A stretch of DNA of 45,979 nt from a virus, in IMG/VR virus record IMGVR_UViG_3300023094_000013, positions 1 through 45,979 of that record. One strand, given 5' to 3'. The translations under genes were made by a program, and so were the position numbers. How positions within the stretch are numbered: the first letter of the stretch is position 1; every line of letters begins with the position of its first letter. Under the pieces are notes generated by a model, which had not been told where the DNA came from, ran no database searches, and worked only from the letters and a program-made list of their open reading frames with translations. Positions 1 to 7,537 of the stretch are shown here, in pieces.

Positions 1-50
1 TCGGTGATCATGTCTCCATAGCAGAAGAACCCGCACGCAGCGCACTTCAC
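1..50 (-). CDS. Start of a small Cys-rich (zinc-ribbon-like) protein, 3' truncated
   Basis: A GTG start overlaps the TGA of the upstream gene (GTGA) and has a strong GGAGGA ribosome-binding site 7-8 nt upstream. The 16 visible residues begin MKCAACGFFCYGDM, with CxxC followed by another Cys, as in small zinc-ribbon proteins. The rest lies beyond the window edge, so no family can be named. It continues the coupled minus-strand operon. Confidence 0.55.
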   Translation of the reverse strand, partial: MKCAACGFFCYGDMIT

Positions 51-394
51 AGGAGATCCTCCAGACGAGCCCTCTCACGACGGAGCTGAGCTTGAGCTTC
101 CTGTCGAACCTCGGAATTGGTCTTCCAGGTGCCGTCCGAGTTGCGGAGGGCGATTCGAGCTCCTCCGTCTGGCTTGGAGATGGCCTTGACTGCGGCTATG
201 TGGGCGCTCAGCCAGTTAGCGAGCTCGATCTGCTCATCGGTACTGAGCGTCGCGTCAAACGGCGCTACGCGGAAGACTACGACCTCCTCGCGCTTCTCCC
301 AGTTGTCGCTGGGGCGGTGCACCTTGGCCTCGATCATGTGGTTCACGCCCATGATGCGGATCTGGTCAGGCGTGTTGATTACGACAGTCATCAT
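47..394 (-). CDS. Hypothetical protein, 115 aa
   Basis: I do not recognise this protein. It is soluble, with a beta-like N-terminal half (MMTVVINTPDQ, then VVVFRVAPFDA) and a charged helical C-terminus rich in Arg, Glu and Gln. The start overlaps the TGA of the upstream gene by 4 nt (ATGA), so translation is probably coupled; the second Met is an alternative start. It sits near the end of a run of small accessory genes driven from the promoter at 2450-2478. Confidence 0.7.
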   Translation of the reverse strand: MMTVVINTPDQIRIMGVNHMIEAKVHRPSDNWEKREEVVVFRVAPFDATLSTDEQIELANWLSAHIAAVKAISKPDGGARIALRNSDGTWKTNSEVRQEAQAQLRRERARLEDLL

Positions 395-948
395 AGACCG
401 CCTTCGTAGAAGTCATCTGCTCCGAGACGATGGCGCGGCTCTCCGATGAAGACATGATCTGCGATCGCCGCGTCACGACGCTCCTTGTCCACGGCGTTGT
501 GTATCCAACGCCCCATCAAGAAGATCATCGGACATCCGCAAATCATGCAAGTTGTCACCGACCTATCCAATATCTCGTCTCCGGAGTGAAAGCTACCGAC
601 CGAGTCGTCCTCGATAACCGGATCTGGCATCGGAACGCCGTGGATGAGGCCGATCGACCCGTCAGCCCGCACGATCTGCGTGTTGTTCGGGACGGGAGGG
701 TCGCCCAGCACCTGGATCAGCTTCTGCCCGTGCAGGGCGTCCCACGTCTGTCCGTGATGCGCCATGAGCTCCTTCGCGTAGACTCGGATCGACTCGAGAG
801 CTTCGGCCCGAACCTCGGCGTCGTGCTTCAGCAGCCAACGATCGAAGGCAGCAGCGGGATCGGGGTCTTGCGACCCTGTGTTCGCGGCGTCACGCCGATA
901 CCGATCCCGAACGCGCTCTGTCGTCGGCGTGTACTCGATATCAGACAT
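391..948 (-). CDS. Hypothetical protein with CxxxC/CxxC-type motif, 185 aa
   Basis: Unknown function. The start at MSDIEYTPTTERV is chosen because GGGAGAAGG precedes it, while a longer reading would overlap the neighbour by about 180 nt. The middle is helical (FDRWLLKHDAEVRAEALESI). Near residue 140 there is a CMICGCPM motif that could hold a metal ion, followed by WIHNAVDKERRD. It overlaps both neighbours by 4-8 nt. Confidence 0.7.
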   Translation of the reverse strand: MSDIEYTPTTERVRDRYRRDAANTGSQDPDPAAAFDRWLLKHDAEVRAEALESIRVYAKELMAHHGQTWDALHGQKLIQVLGDPPVPNNTQIVRADGSIGLIHGVPMPDPVIEDDSVGSFHSGDEILDRSVTTCMICGCPMIFLMGRWIHNAVDKERRDAAIADHVFIGEPRHRLGADDFYEGGL

Positions 949-1306
949 GCGCCTTCTCCCATTCTTCCTGCTGACGGCGGACTGCCTGAACGGATTCCGG
1001 CATGGCCTCTGGACCGATGAAGCCGGGCTCCTCGTAGTCTCGAGACCAAGGCGACCCCGGCATGCCGTGGACCTCGCAAGGTCGCTCGGCTGCGAAGCCA
1101 TGATTGCGGCACGCGGCGTCACCTCCCGGTCGGTCGTCTCGACAGCTGCAGCACCAGCAGTTCAGGCGTTCGCGCTTGACGACGGTGACGACGTGGAGCC
1201 GAGTGATGATCTCTCCGTATCCGGGATCGATCCGCTCCAGGAACGTCTCCTCGCCCGTGGACGAGCCTTCGTGGTCGGAGGTCGACCGGCTCTCATAGAT
1301 TCCCAT
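941..1306 (-). CDS. Hypothetical Cys/His-rich protein, 121 aa
   Basis: Unknown function. The start at MGIYESR shares its A with the stop of the upstream gene (TGATG). A Cys-rich segment in the middle (CWCCSCRD, then CRNHGFAAERPCEVHG) could bind one or two zinc ions. The C-terminus is a charged helix. The spacing of Cys and His matches no family I can name. Confidence 0.65.
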   Translation of the reverse strand: MGIYESRSTSDHEGSSTGEETFLERIDPGYGEIITRLHVVTVVKRERLNCWCCSCRDDRPGGDAACRNHGFAAERPCEVHGMPGSPWSRDYEEPGFIGPEAMPESVQAVRRQQEEWEKAHV

Positions 1307-1770
1307 CAGAAGCCCTCTCGGTTTTCCCAAGCCTCCAGCTGCTTGGCGTGATGATCGACCTTACGCTGCATCTCGTCGATCGACGCGACCCACGCAGTCG
1401 CCACGGACAACACGTCGATCAGCTCGTTCCGGAGATTGTAGGTCGCGTCGTAGGTCTCGTCATGGGCGACCCGGCCGATGGCCTTGGCGAGGATCGCCCC
1501 TCGGAACATGTCGACCAAGACCTCCGCGACTTCGCCGCCCTCCTCGCCGAGGATCGGCAGCCACATCCGGCTCTCCGAGTCGAGCGACTCGATGGAGTTG
1601 TCGGAGTGCTTCTCGTGAGCCTTCATCCGAGCCTCGGCGAGCTCGTCGGTCAGAGCCTCGGTCGAACGCAGAATCCGCTGGAAGCCGATACGGTGCTGAC
1701 CTTCGCCGGGCATGTCGTCGCATCGACCGCAGAAGCCCGAACCGGACTCGGAGTACTCGTGCGCCTTCAT
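1306..1770 (-). CDS. MazG-like NTP pyrophosphohydrolase, 154 aa
   Basis: Likely hydrolyses (d)NTPs to monophosphates or otherwise trims the nucleotide pool. The C-terminal two thirds have the all-alpha MazG layout: an acidic GEEGGEVAEVL helix (ExxE-type magnesium ligands) followed about 40 residues later by LRNELIDVLSVATAW (ExxD). The N-terminus has a CGRC pair and a His that may bind zinc. The start MKAHEYSE shares its A with the upstream stop (TGATG). Together with ThyX and the Nmad1-like gene it points to active management of nucleotides. Family fold is fairly sure, substrate unknown. Confidence 0.65.
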   Translation of the reverse strand: MKAHEYSESGSGFCGRCDDMPGEGQHRIGFQRILRSTEALTDELAEARMKAHEKHSDNSIESLDSESRMWLPILGEEGGEVAEVLVDMFRGAILAKAIGRVAHDETYDATYNLRNELIDVLSVATAWVASIDEMQRKVDHHAKQLEAWENREGF

Positions 1771-2360
1771 CAGAGTCGCCCGGTGCGAATAGCGCGGGCG
1801 ATCGACAGCGCCGTGTGAGCGGCCACGTCGTCTTCCTGTCCGAGAGCGTCGTTGGTGAGCTGGCGGGCGATCGACTCGCGGACCCCGCCCATGGCCTCTG
1901 CCATCGCAGCCTGGATGTCTTCCTCGCTGCGGAGCATGATGCCCGAGATGGCGCCGACATGGATGCGGTGGCGGAAGCGGTCGACGATCTCGTTGATCTT
2001 CTCCACCTCCTTGGCCGTGAAGATCCGAGTCGGATTCGCCGTCCGCATGGCTCCCATCAGCGCGTCGTGAAGGGCGCGATCCCACTCCATCGGCTTAGGT
2101 GTGTCGTCTTCGGGAAGATCGAAGTCCTCGTCTTCCTCGTCCTCGAACGTGTCGTCCTCCTCGAGAAGCTCGTCCTGCTCGACCATCGCGAGCCGCTCGC
2201 GCTCACGGCGCTCTTCTTCGAGAAGCTCATTGTCACGGATGCGCTTGCGCTCTGTCGCCTCCTCTTCGGTGATGTCGTGAGCGACCTCCTCGCGAGTCTC
2301 CGGGAAGGCGTCTTCCAGCCGGACGCCTTGGTGGTTGGTCTCTTCGTTCTGCTTGCTCAT
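1770..2360 (-). CDS. Hypothetical acidic coiled protein, 196 aa
   Basis: First full-size gene after the promoter at 2450-2478, with AAAGGAG upstream of the ATG. The N-terminal half is extremely charged and probably helical (EEATERKRIRDNELL, then a long Asp/Glu tract). The C-terminal half looks globular and helical (AKEVEKINEIVDRF, AHTALSIARAIRTGRL). No known domain recognised. The acidic region suggests a protein-binding or DNA-mimic role, but that is speculation. Confidence 0.7.
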   Translation of the reverse strand: MSKQNEETNHQGVRLEDAFPETREEVAHDITEEEATERKRIRDNELLEEERRERERLAMVEQDELLEEDDTFEDEEDEDFDLPEDDTPKPMEWDRALHDALMGAMRTANPTRIFTAKEVEKINEIVDRFRHRIHVGAISGIMLRSEEDIQAAMAEAMGGVRESIARQLTNDALGQEDDVAAHTALSIARAIRTGRL

Positions 2361-2404
2361 TCGTGCTCTCCTTTGCTATTGTGATACGCGATGTGTTCCT
2401 GCAT
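2357..2404 (-). CDS. Possible 15-codon leader peptide
   Basis: An ATG with a GGAG motif at proper spacing opens MQEHIAYHNSKGEHE, whose TGA overlaps the ATG of the 1770-2360 gene (ATGA). Position between promoter and first gene, own ribosome-binding site and exact stop/start overlap suggest a leader peptide coupling translation. Composition gives no clue, and chance cannot be excluded. Confidence 0.3.
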   Translation of the reverse strand: MQEHIAYHNSKGEHE

Positions 2405-2449
2405 GTTGACTCCAAGAACCTGGACCCAACAGATGGTGCATGTAACCAA

Positions 2450-2478
2450 ACCTTACGCTCCTTATTCGAGATTCACTA
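2450..2478 (-). promoter_or_regulatory. Consensus phage promoter P1
   Basis: Minus-strand -35 TAGTGA (2473-2478), 17-bp spacer starting ATCTCGAAT, -10 TAAGGT (2450-2455). Shares the extended GTAGTGA box and the TCGA-containing spacer with eleven other sites. Drives the leftmost operon. Confidence 0.7.
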
Positions 2479-2486
2479 CTCGGATG

Positions 2487-3191
2487 TTACTGCCACCATC
2501 CCTCGTCGTCTCCGTGCGCCGCCCGGAAAGCCTCCGGACCAGCCTTGCCGATCTTGCGAATCCACAACAGCGCGTGCTTCTTGGCGTCGTTGACGTGGTC
2601 TGGGCCCGGTCGGTACATCCGCAGCGCCTTGAGCCGATCATTCGTGAATGCATTCTTGGCGTCCGAGGGCGACTGCGCATGCAGCGGGGTGCCTCCATTA
2701 AACCGTACACGCCCCATCTCGTCGAGGTCGTGCGGGTTCGGCGGGAGCATCGACAGCCGGTTGCTGATGGCTGCTCGTAGCCGAACCGGACTCAGGAACT
2801 CCCAGTCCATGTTCGCGCTACGGACGACGAACGACTCGATGCCGGTGGCGAGGCCGGGCTCCTGATTGAGAGTGCGCTGCATCCTCAGAAAGCGGTTCAC
2901 TTGTCCGTTGGGGCCGTCCTCAGGGCCGTCGAGGAAGATCTCGCTATAGGCGAGGATCGTCTTCGCGGTGGTCTTGTTCTCGAACAGCGCCCAAGGGTCA
3001 AACCAGACCACAGCCACTCCCGACACCGTTCCCGGGTCGATCCACAACACTCTCGGCCAGAACAGCCACTCGTCTTCGGTTGTCGTGTCCCAGCGGTCTT
3101 CTGTGTCGAGAATCTTGTAATCCGGCAACTTGCCTCTCCTGTTCGGTCGAGGTCGCCGTCTTGCGCCCCTCGTGGTCTTTACGGCGCTCAC
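2487..3191 (-). CDS. RuvC-like Holliday-junction resolvase, 234 aa
   Basis: Probably cuts branched DNA before packaging or during recombination. RNase-H/RuvC fold motifs are in order: VLWIDPGTVSGVAVV with Asp52, a following acidic strand with Glu119 (GIESFVV), and the C-terminal HVNDAKKHALLW with Asp202 and His206, typical of the RuvC DAxxHA helix. The N-terminus is a basic tail (RGARRRPRPNRRG). The start is GTG, overlapping the stop of the small upstream gene (GTGA). Length is somewhat above the 170-190 aa of cellular RuvC, as in other actinophage resolvases. Confidence 0.8.
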   Translation of the reverse strand: MSAVKTTRGARRRPRPNRRGKLPDYKILDTEDRWDTTTEDEWLFWPRVLWIDPGTVSGVAVVWFDPWALFENKTTAKTILAYSEIFLDGPEDGPNGQVNRFLRMQRTLNQEPGLATGIESFVVRSANMDWEFLSPVRLRAAISNRLSMLPPNPHDLDEMGRVRFNGGTPLHAQSPSDAKNAFTNDRLKALRMYRPGPDHVNDAKKHALLWIRKIGKAGPEAFRAAHGDDEGWWQ

Positions 3192-3322
3192 GAGGACGCG
3201 CCCCTACGGGTTTTCAAGGACCAGATCAGCCCTACTACTGCCCCGGCGATCCCGAGGCCGCTAACGCCCAGCAGAGCGAACGCTAGCGGCATCGGGATGA
3301 CCGGCAGGATCTCAGAGAGCAC
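3188..3322 (-). CDS. Small single-pass membrane protein, 44 aa
   Basis: A GTG-started reading frame fills the gap between its neighbours, overlapping upstream by 11 nt and downstream by 4 nt (GTGA). The product is mostly one hydrophobic helix (PLAFALLGVSGLGIAGAVVG) with a basic KTRRG end, so a cytoplasmic C-terminus is expected. The ribosome-binding site is weak, so the exact start is uncertain. Role unknown. Confidence 0.5.
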   Translation of the reverse strand: MLSEILPVIPMPLAFALLGVSGLGIAGAVVGLIWSLKTRRGASS

Positions 3323-3551
3323 GATGGTCCGGTGCGTCGAGCATCTTGAGCAGATCCTCGTACACCTCGATCTTGGCCCTGACGCCGCTCACGTCGACAT
3401 AGCCCGCTTCGAGATTGACGGATTTCAGGTCGAGGATCTGAGCCTTGACGTGATCGCGGATCTTGAGGTGCTTCGCGACGAGGAACTCGTTCTGGCGTTC
3501 CTTGCGGTCGATCTCGGACTGCGCAGCCGCCGCGTTGGTTGCTCTAGACAT
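3312..3551 (-). CDS. Hypothetical helical protein, 79 aa
   Basis: Short, probably all-helical protein (NAAAAQSEIDRKERQNEF, VRAKIEVYEDLLKML), possibly a coiled coil. Its ATG shares the base at 3551 with the stop of the preceding gene. No function can be assigned. Confidence 0.7.
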   Translation of the reverse strand: MSRATNAAAAQSEIDRKERQNEFLVAKHLKIRDHVKAQILDLKSVNLEAGYVDVSGVRAKIEVYEDLLKMLDAPDHRAL

Positions 3552-3919
3552 TACAGCCTCCCTCCTTGGAAGCCATCGGCTCCCGGTTTGAATTTGAATA
3601 TGCGGCGGCTCCCTCGAATCTGGGAGCCGTCCTCGGAATACTCATTGACCGTGTAGCAGTCTCGAGCACCTCCGAGGATCTCTGCGAGCGAGCTCAGGGC
3701 GAACGTAACGCCCGCCCAGCTGGCGACGACGAGGCGCTCCTCAGACCAAGGCTCACCGGGCTGCTCGCGCCAGTCGACCTCGTAGCTCGGAGACTCGAAC
3801 GGGCTCAGCGGCTCGTCCTCCTCGATCTCCTCGCGTTCGCCAGCGCCGAGGACTCCGAGAACCCAGTCCTCGTCGAGCTTGAGCTCGTGAATCTCGGCGT
3901 CGAAGAGCAGCTGGCTCAT
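3551..3919 (-). CDS. Hypothetical protein, 122 aa
   Basis: Unknown. Start at MSQLLFDAEIHELK chosen because it gives the usual ATGA overlap with the upstream gene; seven in-frame residues further up are less likely. Contains an acidic N-terminal third and a more hydrophobic segment (ERLVVASWAGVTFALSSL). No motif recognised. Confidence 0.7.
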   Translation of the reverse strand: MSQLLFDAEIHELKLDEDWVLGVLGAGEREEIEEDEPLSPFESPSYEVDWREQPGEPWSEERLVVASWAGVTFALSSLAEILGGARDCYTVNEYSEDGSQIRGSRRIFKFKPGADGFQGGRL

Positions 3920-4191
3920 AGCCCGATCGCCCACTTCCACAAAGCGACTGCGAACGGCCCGGTGAACGTGAGGAAGATCGCAACAAACACCGAAGTGCCC
4001 ACGACGTTCCAGAAGACCTTCTTCTGAGCCGCGACGGGCTCTCGATCTTCGTCGTCTCCTTCGAGCTCGACCGTCACGTCGTCATACCACTCCTCTTCGG
4101 AGCAGACCGGGCAAACCTCCTTGGAGGCCGTGCCCGAAACAACCCTCTGGATACACTGAGGATCCATCCTATTGTGGAGGAGGGTGCTCAC
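3916..4191 (-). CDS. Hypothetical tail-anchored membrane protein, 91 aa
   Basis: The N-terminal part has a single CPVC knuckle plus an earlier Cys, too few ligands for a full zinc ribbon. An acidic linker (VELEGDDEDREP) leads to one C-terminal transmembrane helix (GTSVFVAIFLTFTGPFAVAL). Overlaps the ThyX gene by 4 nt. Function unknown. Confidence 0.7.
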   Translation of the reverse strand: MSTLLHNRMDPQCIQRVVSGTASKEVCPVCSEEEWYDDVTVELEGDDEDREPVAAQKKVFWNVVGTSVFVAIFLTFTGPFAVALWKWAIGL

Positions 4192-5471
4192 GAGAAGTCC
4201 TTCGGCCAGATGGCCACTTCGTAGCCGTCGGTGAGGAAGCCGGTCATCGTCGGCCTCCCGGTGGTCTCGTCCTCGGGACCTTCGGCCTCCCAGTGCCAGC
4301 CGGTGCCCTTGGGAACACGGTTACCGAAGATATCGAACTCGAGGTCTGCGGTGAGGCGAGCGCTGTTCGGGTCGAGCAGCCACTCCTCCGGATGGATCGG
4401 AGGGATGCCGTGCTCAACAGAGCCGGTAGTCCACTCGCTCGAAGGGATGCCCTTCTTCGCGAAGGCGTCGACGCGCTCGCCGATCCGGCTGGGGCGGTCG
4501 AAGCTGGCGTTGAACGCTCGGCGACCGAGCTTGAACTCGATCGGCTGGAGAGCCTCCGTCAGAGCCTCGTACTGCCACGCAGACGAGAGTCGCACCTGGA
4601 TCGTCTTCTCGTTGCCGATGCGGCGCTCGAGGATTGGGTTGCCGGGGTTCTGGTGATCCCAGGACTCGTACTGCTCGCGAGTGATCGTCGCCCAGTAGGA
4701 CTGCTTCGCTCCGTAGGCACGCATCGCGAGCGCCATGTGCATGGCGACCTTGCGCCACTCGAACTGAGCCTGATCCGAGACGCGCACCGCCATGGTGTCG
4801 TACCAGTTGCGCAGATTCGTGATGTAGTTCAGACGCGTCGTGATGTTCGAAGGCAGGAGCCCACGGGCGTCTTCTGCAGGGATGCCGTAGTTGACGAGAT
4901 CGAGATAGGCGTCTCCGAGATAGTCCACGGCCTGGTCCCAGCGGAAGCGGCTGCGCTGAAGATCGTTGGCCTTCTCCCAGACGGATGACTCGGCGTCGTT
5001 CCACGAGATCTCCATCCCGCGCGCTTGCATATCGACTATGTAGACATTGACCGCTTGCTTCAATGAGAGCGTGTCCGCCAGCGACGGCGGCAGGGCGACA
5101 GCGGTCTTCATGTCCTCCTTGACGGCGAACCGCAACGATTCCTGCGCATAGGCGGCAGTGCGCTGGCGAACCATCTGGTGCGTGAACGAACGCGTCACGC
5201 CTTCGATCATGAAGTGGAGATGGACGCCTTCCAGCGGCATCGTGAGCACGGTCTGAAGGATGTCCTTCAATACGAGCCGACGGTCGTCGTCGGTGATCTC
5301 TGCGAGGTCGCGAATGACGCGACCCTTGTACATGGCCGCCGAAGCGAACACCTGTCCGAGAGGGTCAACAGGCCCACCCAACAGGATCGCGCTCGGGCCG
5401 TCCGTAGCGGTCGACTTCTCCGCCGTGAACATGAACTCGTCTGCCCACTTGGCTACTTCTTTGCTGGTCAT
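4188..5471 (-). CDS. thyX: FAD-dependent thymidylate synthase ThyX, 427 aa
   Basis: Makes dTMP from dUMP using methylene-tetrahydrofolate, FAD and NADPH. The signature RHRx7S appears as RQR-x7-S (residues 102-104 and 112) after FTHQMV, and the second conserved block EDARGLLPSNITTRL...NLRNW...AQ.EWR is present. ThyX enzymes are usually 220-260 aa. This one has a roughly 150-residue C-terminal extension (from about NPILERRIGNEK) and a longer N-terminus that I do not recognise. GAGGAAG precedes the ATG. Supplies thymidylate for phage replication; a modified-pyrimidine role is possible but not shown. Confidence 0.88.
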   Translation of the reverse strand: MTSKEVAKWADEFMFTAEKSTATDGPSAILLGGPVDPLGQVFASAAMYKGRVIRDLAEITDDDRRLVLKDILQTVLTMPLEGVHLHFMIEGVTRSFTHQMVRQRTAAYAQESLRFAVKEDMKTAVALPPSLADTLSLKQAVNVYIVDMQARGMEISWNDAESSVWEKANDLQRSRFRWDQAVDYLGDAYLDLVNYGIPAEDARGLLPSNITTRLNYITNLRNWYDTMAVRVSDQAQFEWRKVAMHMALAMRAYGAKQSYWATITREQYESWDHQNPGNPILERRIGNEKTIQVRLSSAWQYEALTEALQPIEFKLGRRAFNASFDRPSRIGERVDAFAKKGIPSSEWTTGSVEHGIPPIHPEEWLLDPNSARLTADLEFDIFGNRVPKGTGWHWEAEGPEDETTGRPTMTGFLTDGYEVAIWPKDFS

Positions 5472-5479
5472 TACTTCCT

Positions 5480-5746
5480 CTACTCTTCGATGACTTGGAT
5501 CAGGAGATCCCCAGCGAATTGCTGGTTGTCGTAGAACACCTCGGCTGCGAAGTCCGCAGAGCCGGGGATGAGATCGATGTAGGCCACCGAACCTCGGTCA
5601 TGTATGATCTTGCCGATGGCCTTGGAGACCACGACCTTGAGCTGGTCGAGATCGGTCGGCAGAGCCTTGGTCTCGACTTCGAACGGTTCGATCTGGCGAA
5701 CCTTGCCGCACCGCCCGTTCTTCGCAGTCACCTGATACTTGGCCAC
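5480..5746 (-). CDS. Hypothetical protein, 88 aa
   Basis: GTG start directly after the stop of the upstream gene, with an AGGAGG ribosome-binding site. The sequence alternates strands and helices (MAKYQVTAKNGRCGKV, LDQLKVVVSKAIGKII) and looks like a small alpha/beta fold. No family recognised. Confidence 0.7.
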   Translation of the reverse strand: MAKYQVTAKNGRCGKVRQIEPFEVETKALPTDLDQLKVVVSKAIGKIIHDRGSVAYIDLIPGSADFAAEVFYDNQQFAGDLLIQVIEE

Positions 5747-5962
5747 CTAGTTGTCCTCCTGGTTGTCGTCCTGATCGTAGACCGGGCGTCCACGATTGGC
5801 TTCGCGCATGGCTACGAGCTCAGCCATGACTTGCTCCTTCATGCGGGCGATCCTACGCTCACGACGGCGCTGTCGCAAAACGGAGATGTACACCCATCCC
5901 AGGAACGCCCAGAGCACAGCTGCGAACGCCCACACCACCCACTCGGGCACAGGAGCGCCCAT
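5747..5962 (-). CDS. Small membrane protein, 71 aa
   Basis: The start MGAPVPEWVVWAF overlaps the upstream stop (TGATG). One transmembrane helix (VVWAFAAVLWAFLGWVYISV) is followed by a strongly basic stretch (RQRRRERRIARMK), giving N-out/C-in topology, and an acidic tail. Function unknown. Confidence 0.7.
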   Translation of the reverse strand: MGAPVPEWVVWAFAAVLWAFLGWVYISVLRQRRRERRIARMKEQVMAELVAMREANRGRPVYDQDDNQEDN

Positions 5963-6228
5963 CAGCGGAGTTCCCACTTGAAGTGCAGGAAGGTCACACC
6001 GTCTTCGGAGCGGACTGCGGACATGTGGAGCCAACCCAGCTGAGTCAGCTTGCGGAGACGCTCTTCGGTCTCCGACTCGCCCAGTCCCAGAGCGGCCGAT
6101 GCCGAGCTCTTGGTGATGGTGACGCCGTCTCCGACGATGTCTCGGAGAGTGTCGACGGACTTCACGATCCACGACAGATCGGTGGATTCGCTCTTGAGAG
6201 CCTTAGCTCGCTGCTTCGGTAGTGCCAT
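5962..6228 (-). CDS. Hypothetical winged-helix-like protein, 88 aa
   Basis: First gene after promoter 6281-6310. The order KSSASAALGLGESETEERLRKLTQLGWLH, then a beta hairpin, resembles a small winged helix-turn-helix, so a DNA-binding regulator is possible; this is inference from secondary-structure pattern only. A GGGGAGGATCC ribosome-binding site lies just upstream of the ATG, behind the leader hairpin at 6252-6271. Confidence 0.6.
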   Translation of the reverse strand: MALPKQRAKALKSESTDLSWIVKSVDTLRDIVGDGVTITKSSASAALGLGESETEERLRKLTQLGWLHMSAVRSEDGVTFLHFKWELR

Positions 6229-6251
6229 GATCCGGGATCCTCCCCAGTCGG

Positions 6252-6271
6252 AGCCGGTGTCCTTACCGGCT
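6252..6271 (-). promoter_or_regulatory. Leader hairpin, SD-like AAGGAC in loop
   Basis: In the mRNA a 7-bp stem AGCCGGT/ACCGGCT presents AAGGAC in a six-base loop, between promoter P2 and the start codon at 6228. The true ribosome-binding site lies downstream of it. One of six such leaders. Confidence 0.6.
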
Positions 6272-6280
6272 GATGAACTT

Positions 6281-6310
6281 ACTCTACGCCATGGATTGCG
6301 AGATTCGCTA
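6281..6310 (-). promoter_or_regulatory. Consensus phage promoter P2
   Basis: -35 TAGCGA (6305-6310), 18-bp spacer beginning ATCTCG and ending CATGGCG, -10 TAGAGT (6281-6286). Drives the gene starting at 6228 and the coupled genes through ThyX and the resolvase. Confidence 0.75.
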
Positions 6311-6333
6311 CTTTCTCGACAACCTTTCTTGAA

Positions 6334-7410
6334 TTATTTTCCGAGTGCGCCGCGCTCAGCTGCAGCCTCGGTACGCCCCTTGGAGCGGTTCAGGTTGACG
6401 CTCTCAGCGGCGCTACGCCCGCGACCCGCAGCCGAGTCGTCAAGGTCGTAGTAGCGGATGCCCTTCTGGCGGCGACGGCTGTCGCGCTCTTCCTTCTCCA
6501 GGAACTTCGCTCGCTGAGTCGGCGTCATCGCGTTCAGCATGTCGGCGCGATCCTGACGAGCCTTCTCGCGCTGGCGACGCTGCTCCTCCGGGTCGAGATC
6601 GGGGTGCTCAGAGTAGAACATCGACTTGATTTCCTCGGCCATCGAGCTCAAGGCAAGCGCTGCTCCAGGAATCGTGTCGGCTTCCGAGCGAGCGTCCCGC
6701 GCCAAGTCGCGAATGCGGTTGACGAGACGGCGCTTGAAGCCTTCGATAAAAGACAGTTTGTACACCTGATGAGACTGCGTGGCAACCGGGTTGGTGTCGC
6801 CAACGAGCTTCGCGTGACGCTTGTACGCGCCGATCATGGAGCCCTTGATCTTGCCGGTCGGAACCATGCGCCCGGCGAAGTTCTCTTCGAAGACGCGGGC
6901 GTCCGGCCCGCCGTTGATGACCGAGTAGTTGTTGATCTCGACCCACTTGAATCCGGCGACCTTGAAGTTGTAGACGTTCTCGTCGTAGGACTTATCGGTG
7001 TCCCACTTGGGGTTGATCTTCGACACGAGCTCGTAGCTGACCGACATGAAGAGCATCTCGACCCACGACACGTCTTCCGCAGCGCCGTAGACTTCAGCGT
7101 CCCACTCCAGCGCGACCGAGCAGCGGTTCGCTTCAGCGATGTCGACTAGGATCGTACGGAGAGCCGGAGCGACCGTGTACGACAGCCCCGACATCTTGAT
7201 GGTGCGCTTCTCGGGAGCGCGTCGCTGCTCTTCCGTCTGGTCCATGCGGAGGATGGCTTCGTCGATCGCGTGCTTCGTGATCAGGCGGTTCGCCATGTTC
7301 AGCGCAGTGTCGGCTTCGTGCGCCGGGGTTCCGGGGTGTTCTGCGATCGCCAGAAGGTCGCGAACGCGGTCCATGATCTTCTCTGATGCGGTGTTGGTCG
7401 TGGTGTCCAT
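6334..7410 (-). CDS. DUF2786-domain protein, 358 aa
   Basis: The N-terminus matches the DUF2786 pattern: IMDRVRDLLAIAEHPGTPAHEADTAL... with an AxxLI helix (residues about 12-60). The remainder is a mixed domain ending in a long charged helical tail (EEQRRQREKARQDRADML). DUF2786 proteins are common in actinobacteria and their phages; their role is not established. The gene is a one-gene unit with its own promoter (7467-7495), leader hairpin and GGGAAGGACCCC ribosome-binding region. Confidence 0.8.
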   Translation of the reverse strand: MDTTTNTASEKIMDRVRDLLAIAEHPGTPAHEADTALNMANRLITKHAIDEAILRMDQTEEQRRAPEKRTIKMSGLSYTVAPALRTILVDIAEANRCSVALEWDAEVYGAAEDVSWVEMLFMSVSYELVSKINPKWDTDKSYDENVYNFKVAGFKWVEINNYSVINGGPDARVFEENFAGRMVPTGKIKGSMIGAYKRHAKLVGDTNPVATQSHQVYKLSFIEGFKRRLVNRIRDLARDARSEADTIPGAALALSSMAEEIKSMFYSEHPDLDPEEQRRQREKARQDRADMLNAMTPTQRAKFLEKEERDSRRRQKGIRYYDLDDSAAGRGRSAAESVNLNRSKGRTEAAAERGALGK

Positions 7411-7437
7411 TTTGGGGTCCTTCCCAGTTGGGCTTCC

Positions 7438-7455
7438 GGCCGGATCCTCCCGGCC
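7438..7455 (-). promoter_or_regulatory. Leader hairpin, SD-like GAGGAT in loop
   Basis: Stem GGCCGG/CCGGCC (6 bp) with GAGGAT as loop, between P3 and the start codon at 7410. A separate GGGAAGGACCCC lies next to the ATG. Confidence 0.6.
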
Positions 7456-7466
7456 TCTTGATTACT

Positions 7467-7495
7467 ACTCTACGCCATGAATCTCGAATTGCAAA
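7467..7495 (-). promoter_or_regulatory. Consensus-like phage promoter P3
   Basis: -10 TAGAGT (7467-7472) and 17-bp spacer ATTCGAGAT...CATGGCG, identical in style to the other sites; the -35 position here reads TTTGCA (7490-7495) instead of TAGTGA. Confidence 0.65.
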
Positions 7496-7505
7496 ATCGG
7501 ATCTT

Positions 7506-7529
7506 GCCGGGGCACTCTCGCGCCCCGGC
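7506..7529 (-). terminator. Intrinsic-type terminator hairpin
   Basis: Perfect 8-bp stem GCCGGGGC/GCCCCGGC with an 8-nt loop, just after the stop of the gene at 7538. The downstream transcript (AAGATCCGATTTTGC) is only mildly U-rich. Confidence 0.6.
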
Positions 7530-7537
7530 TGACCGTG

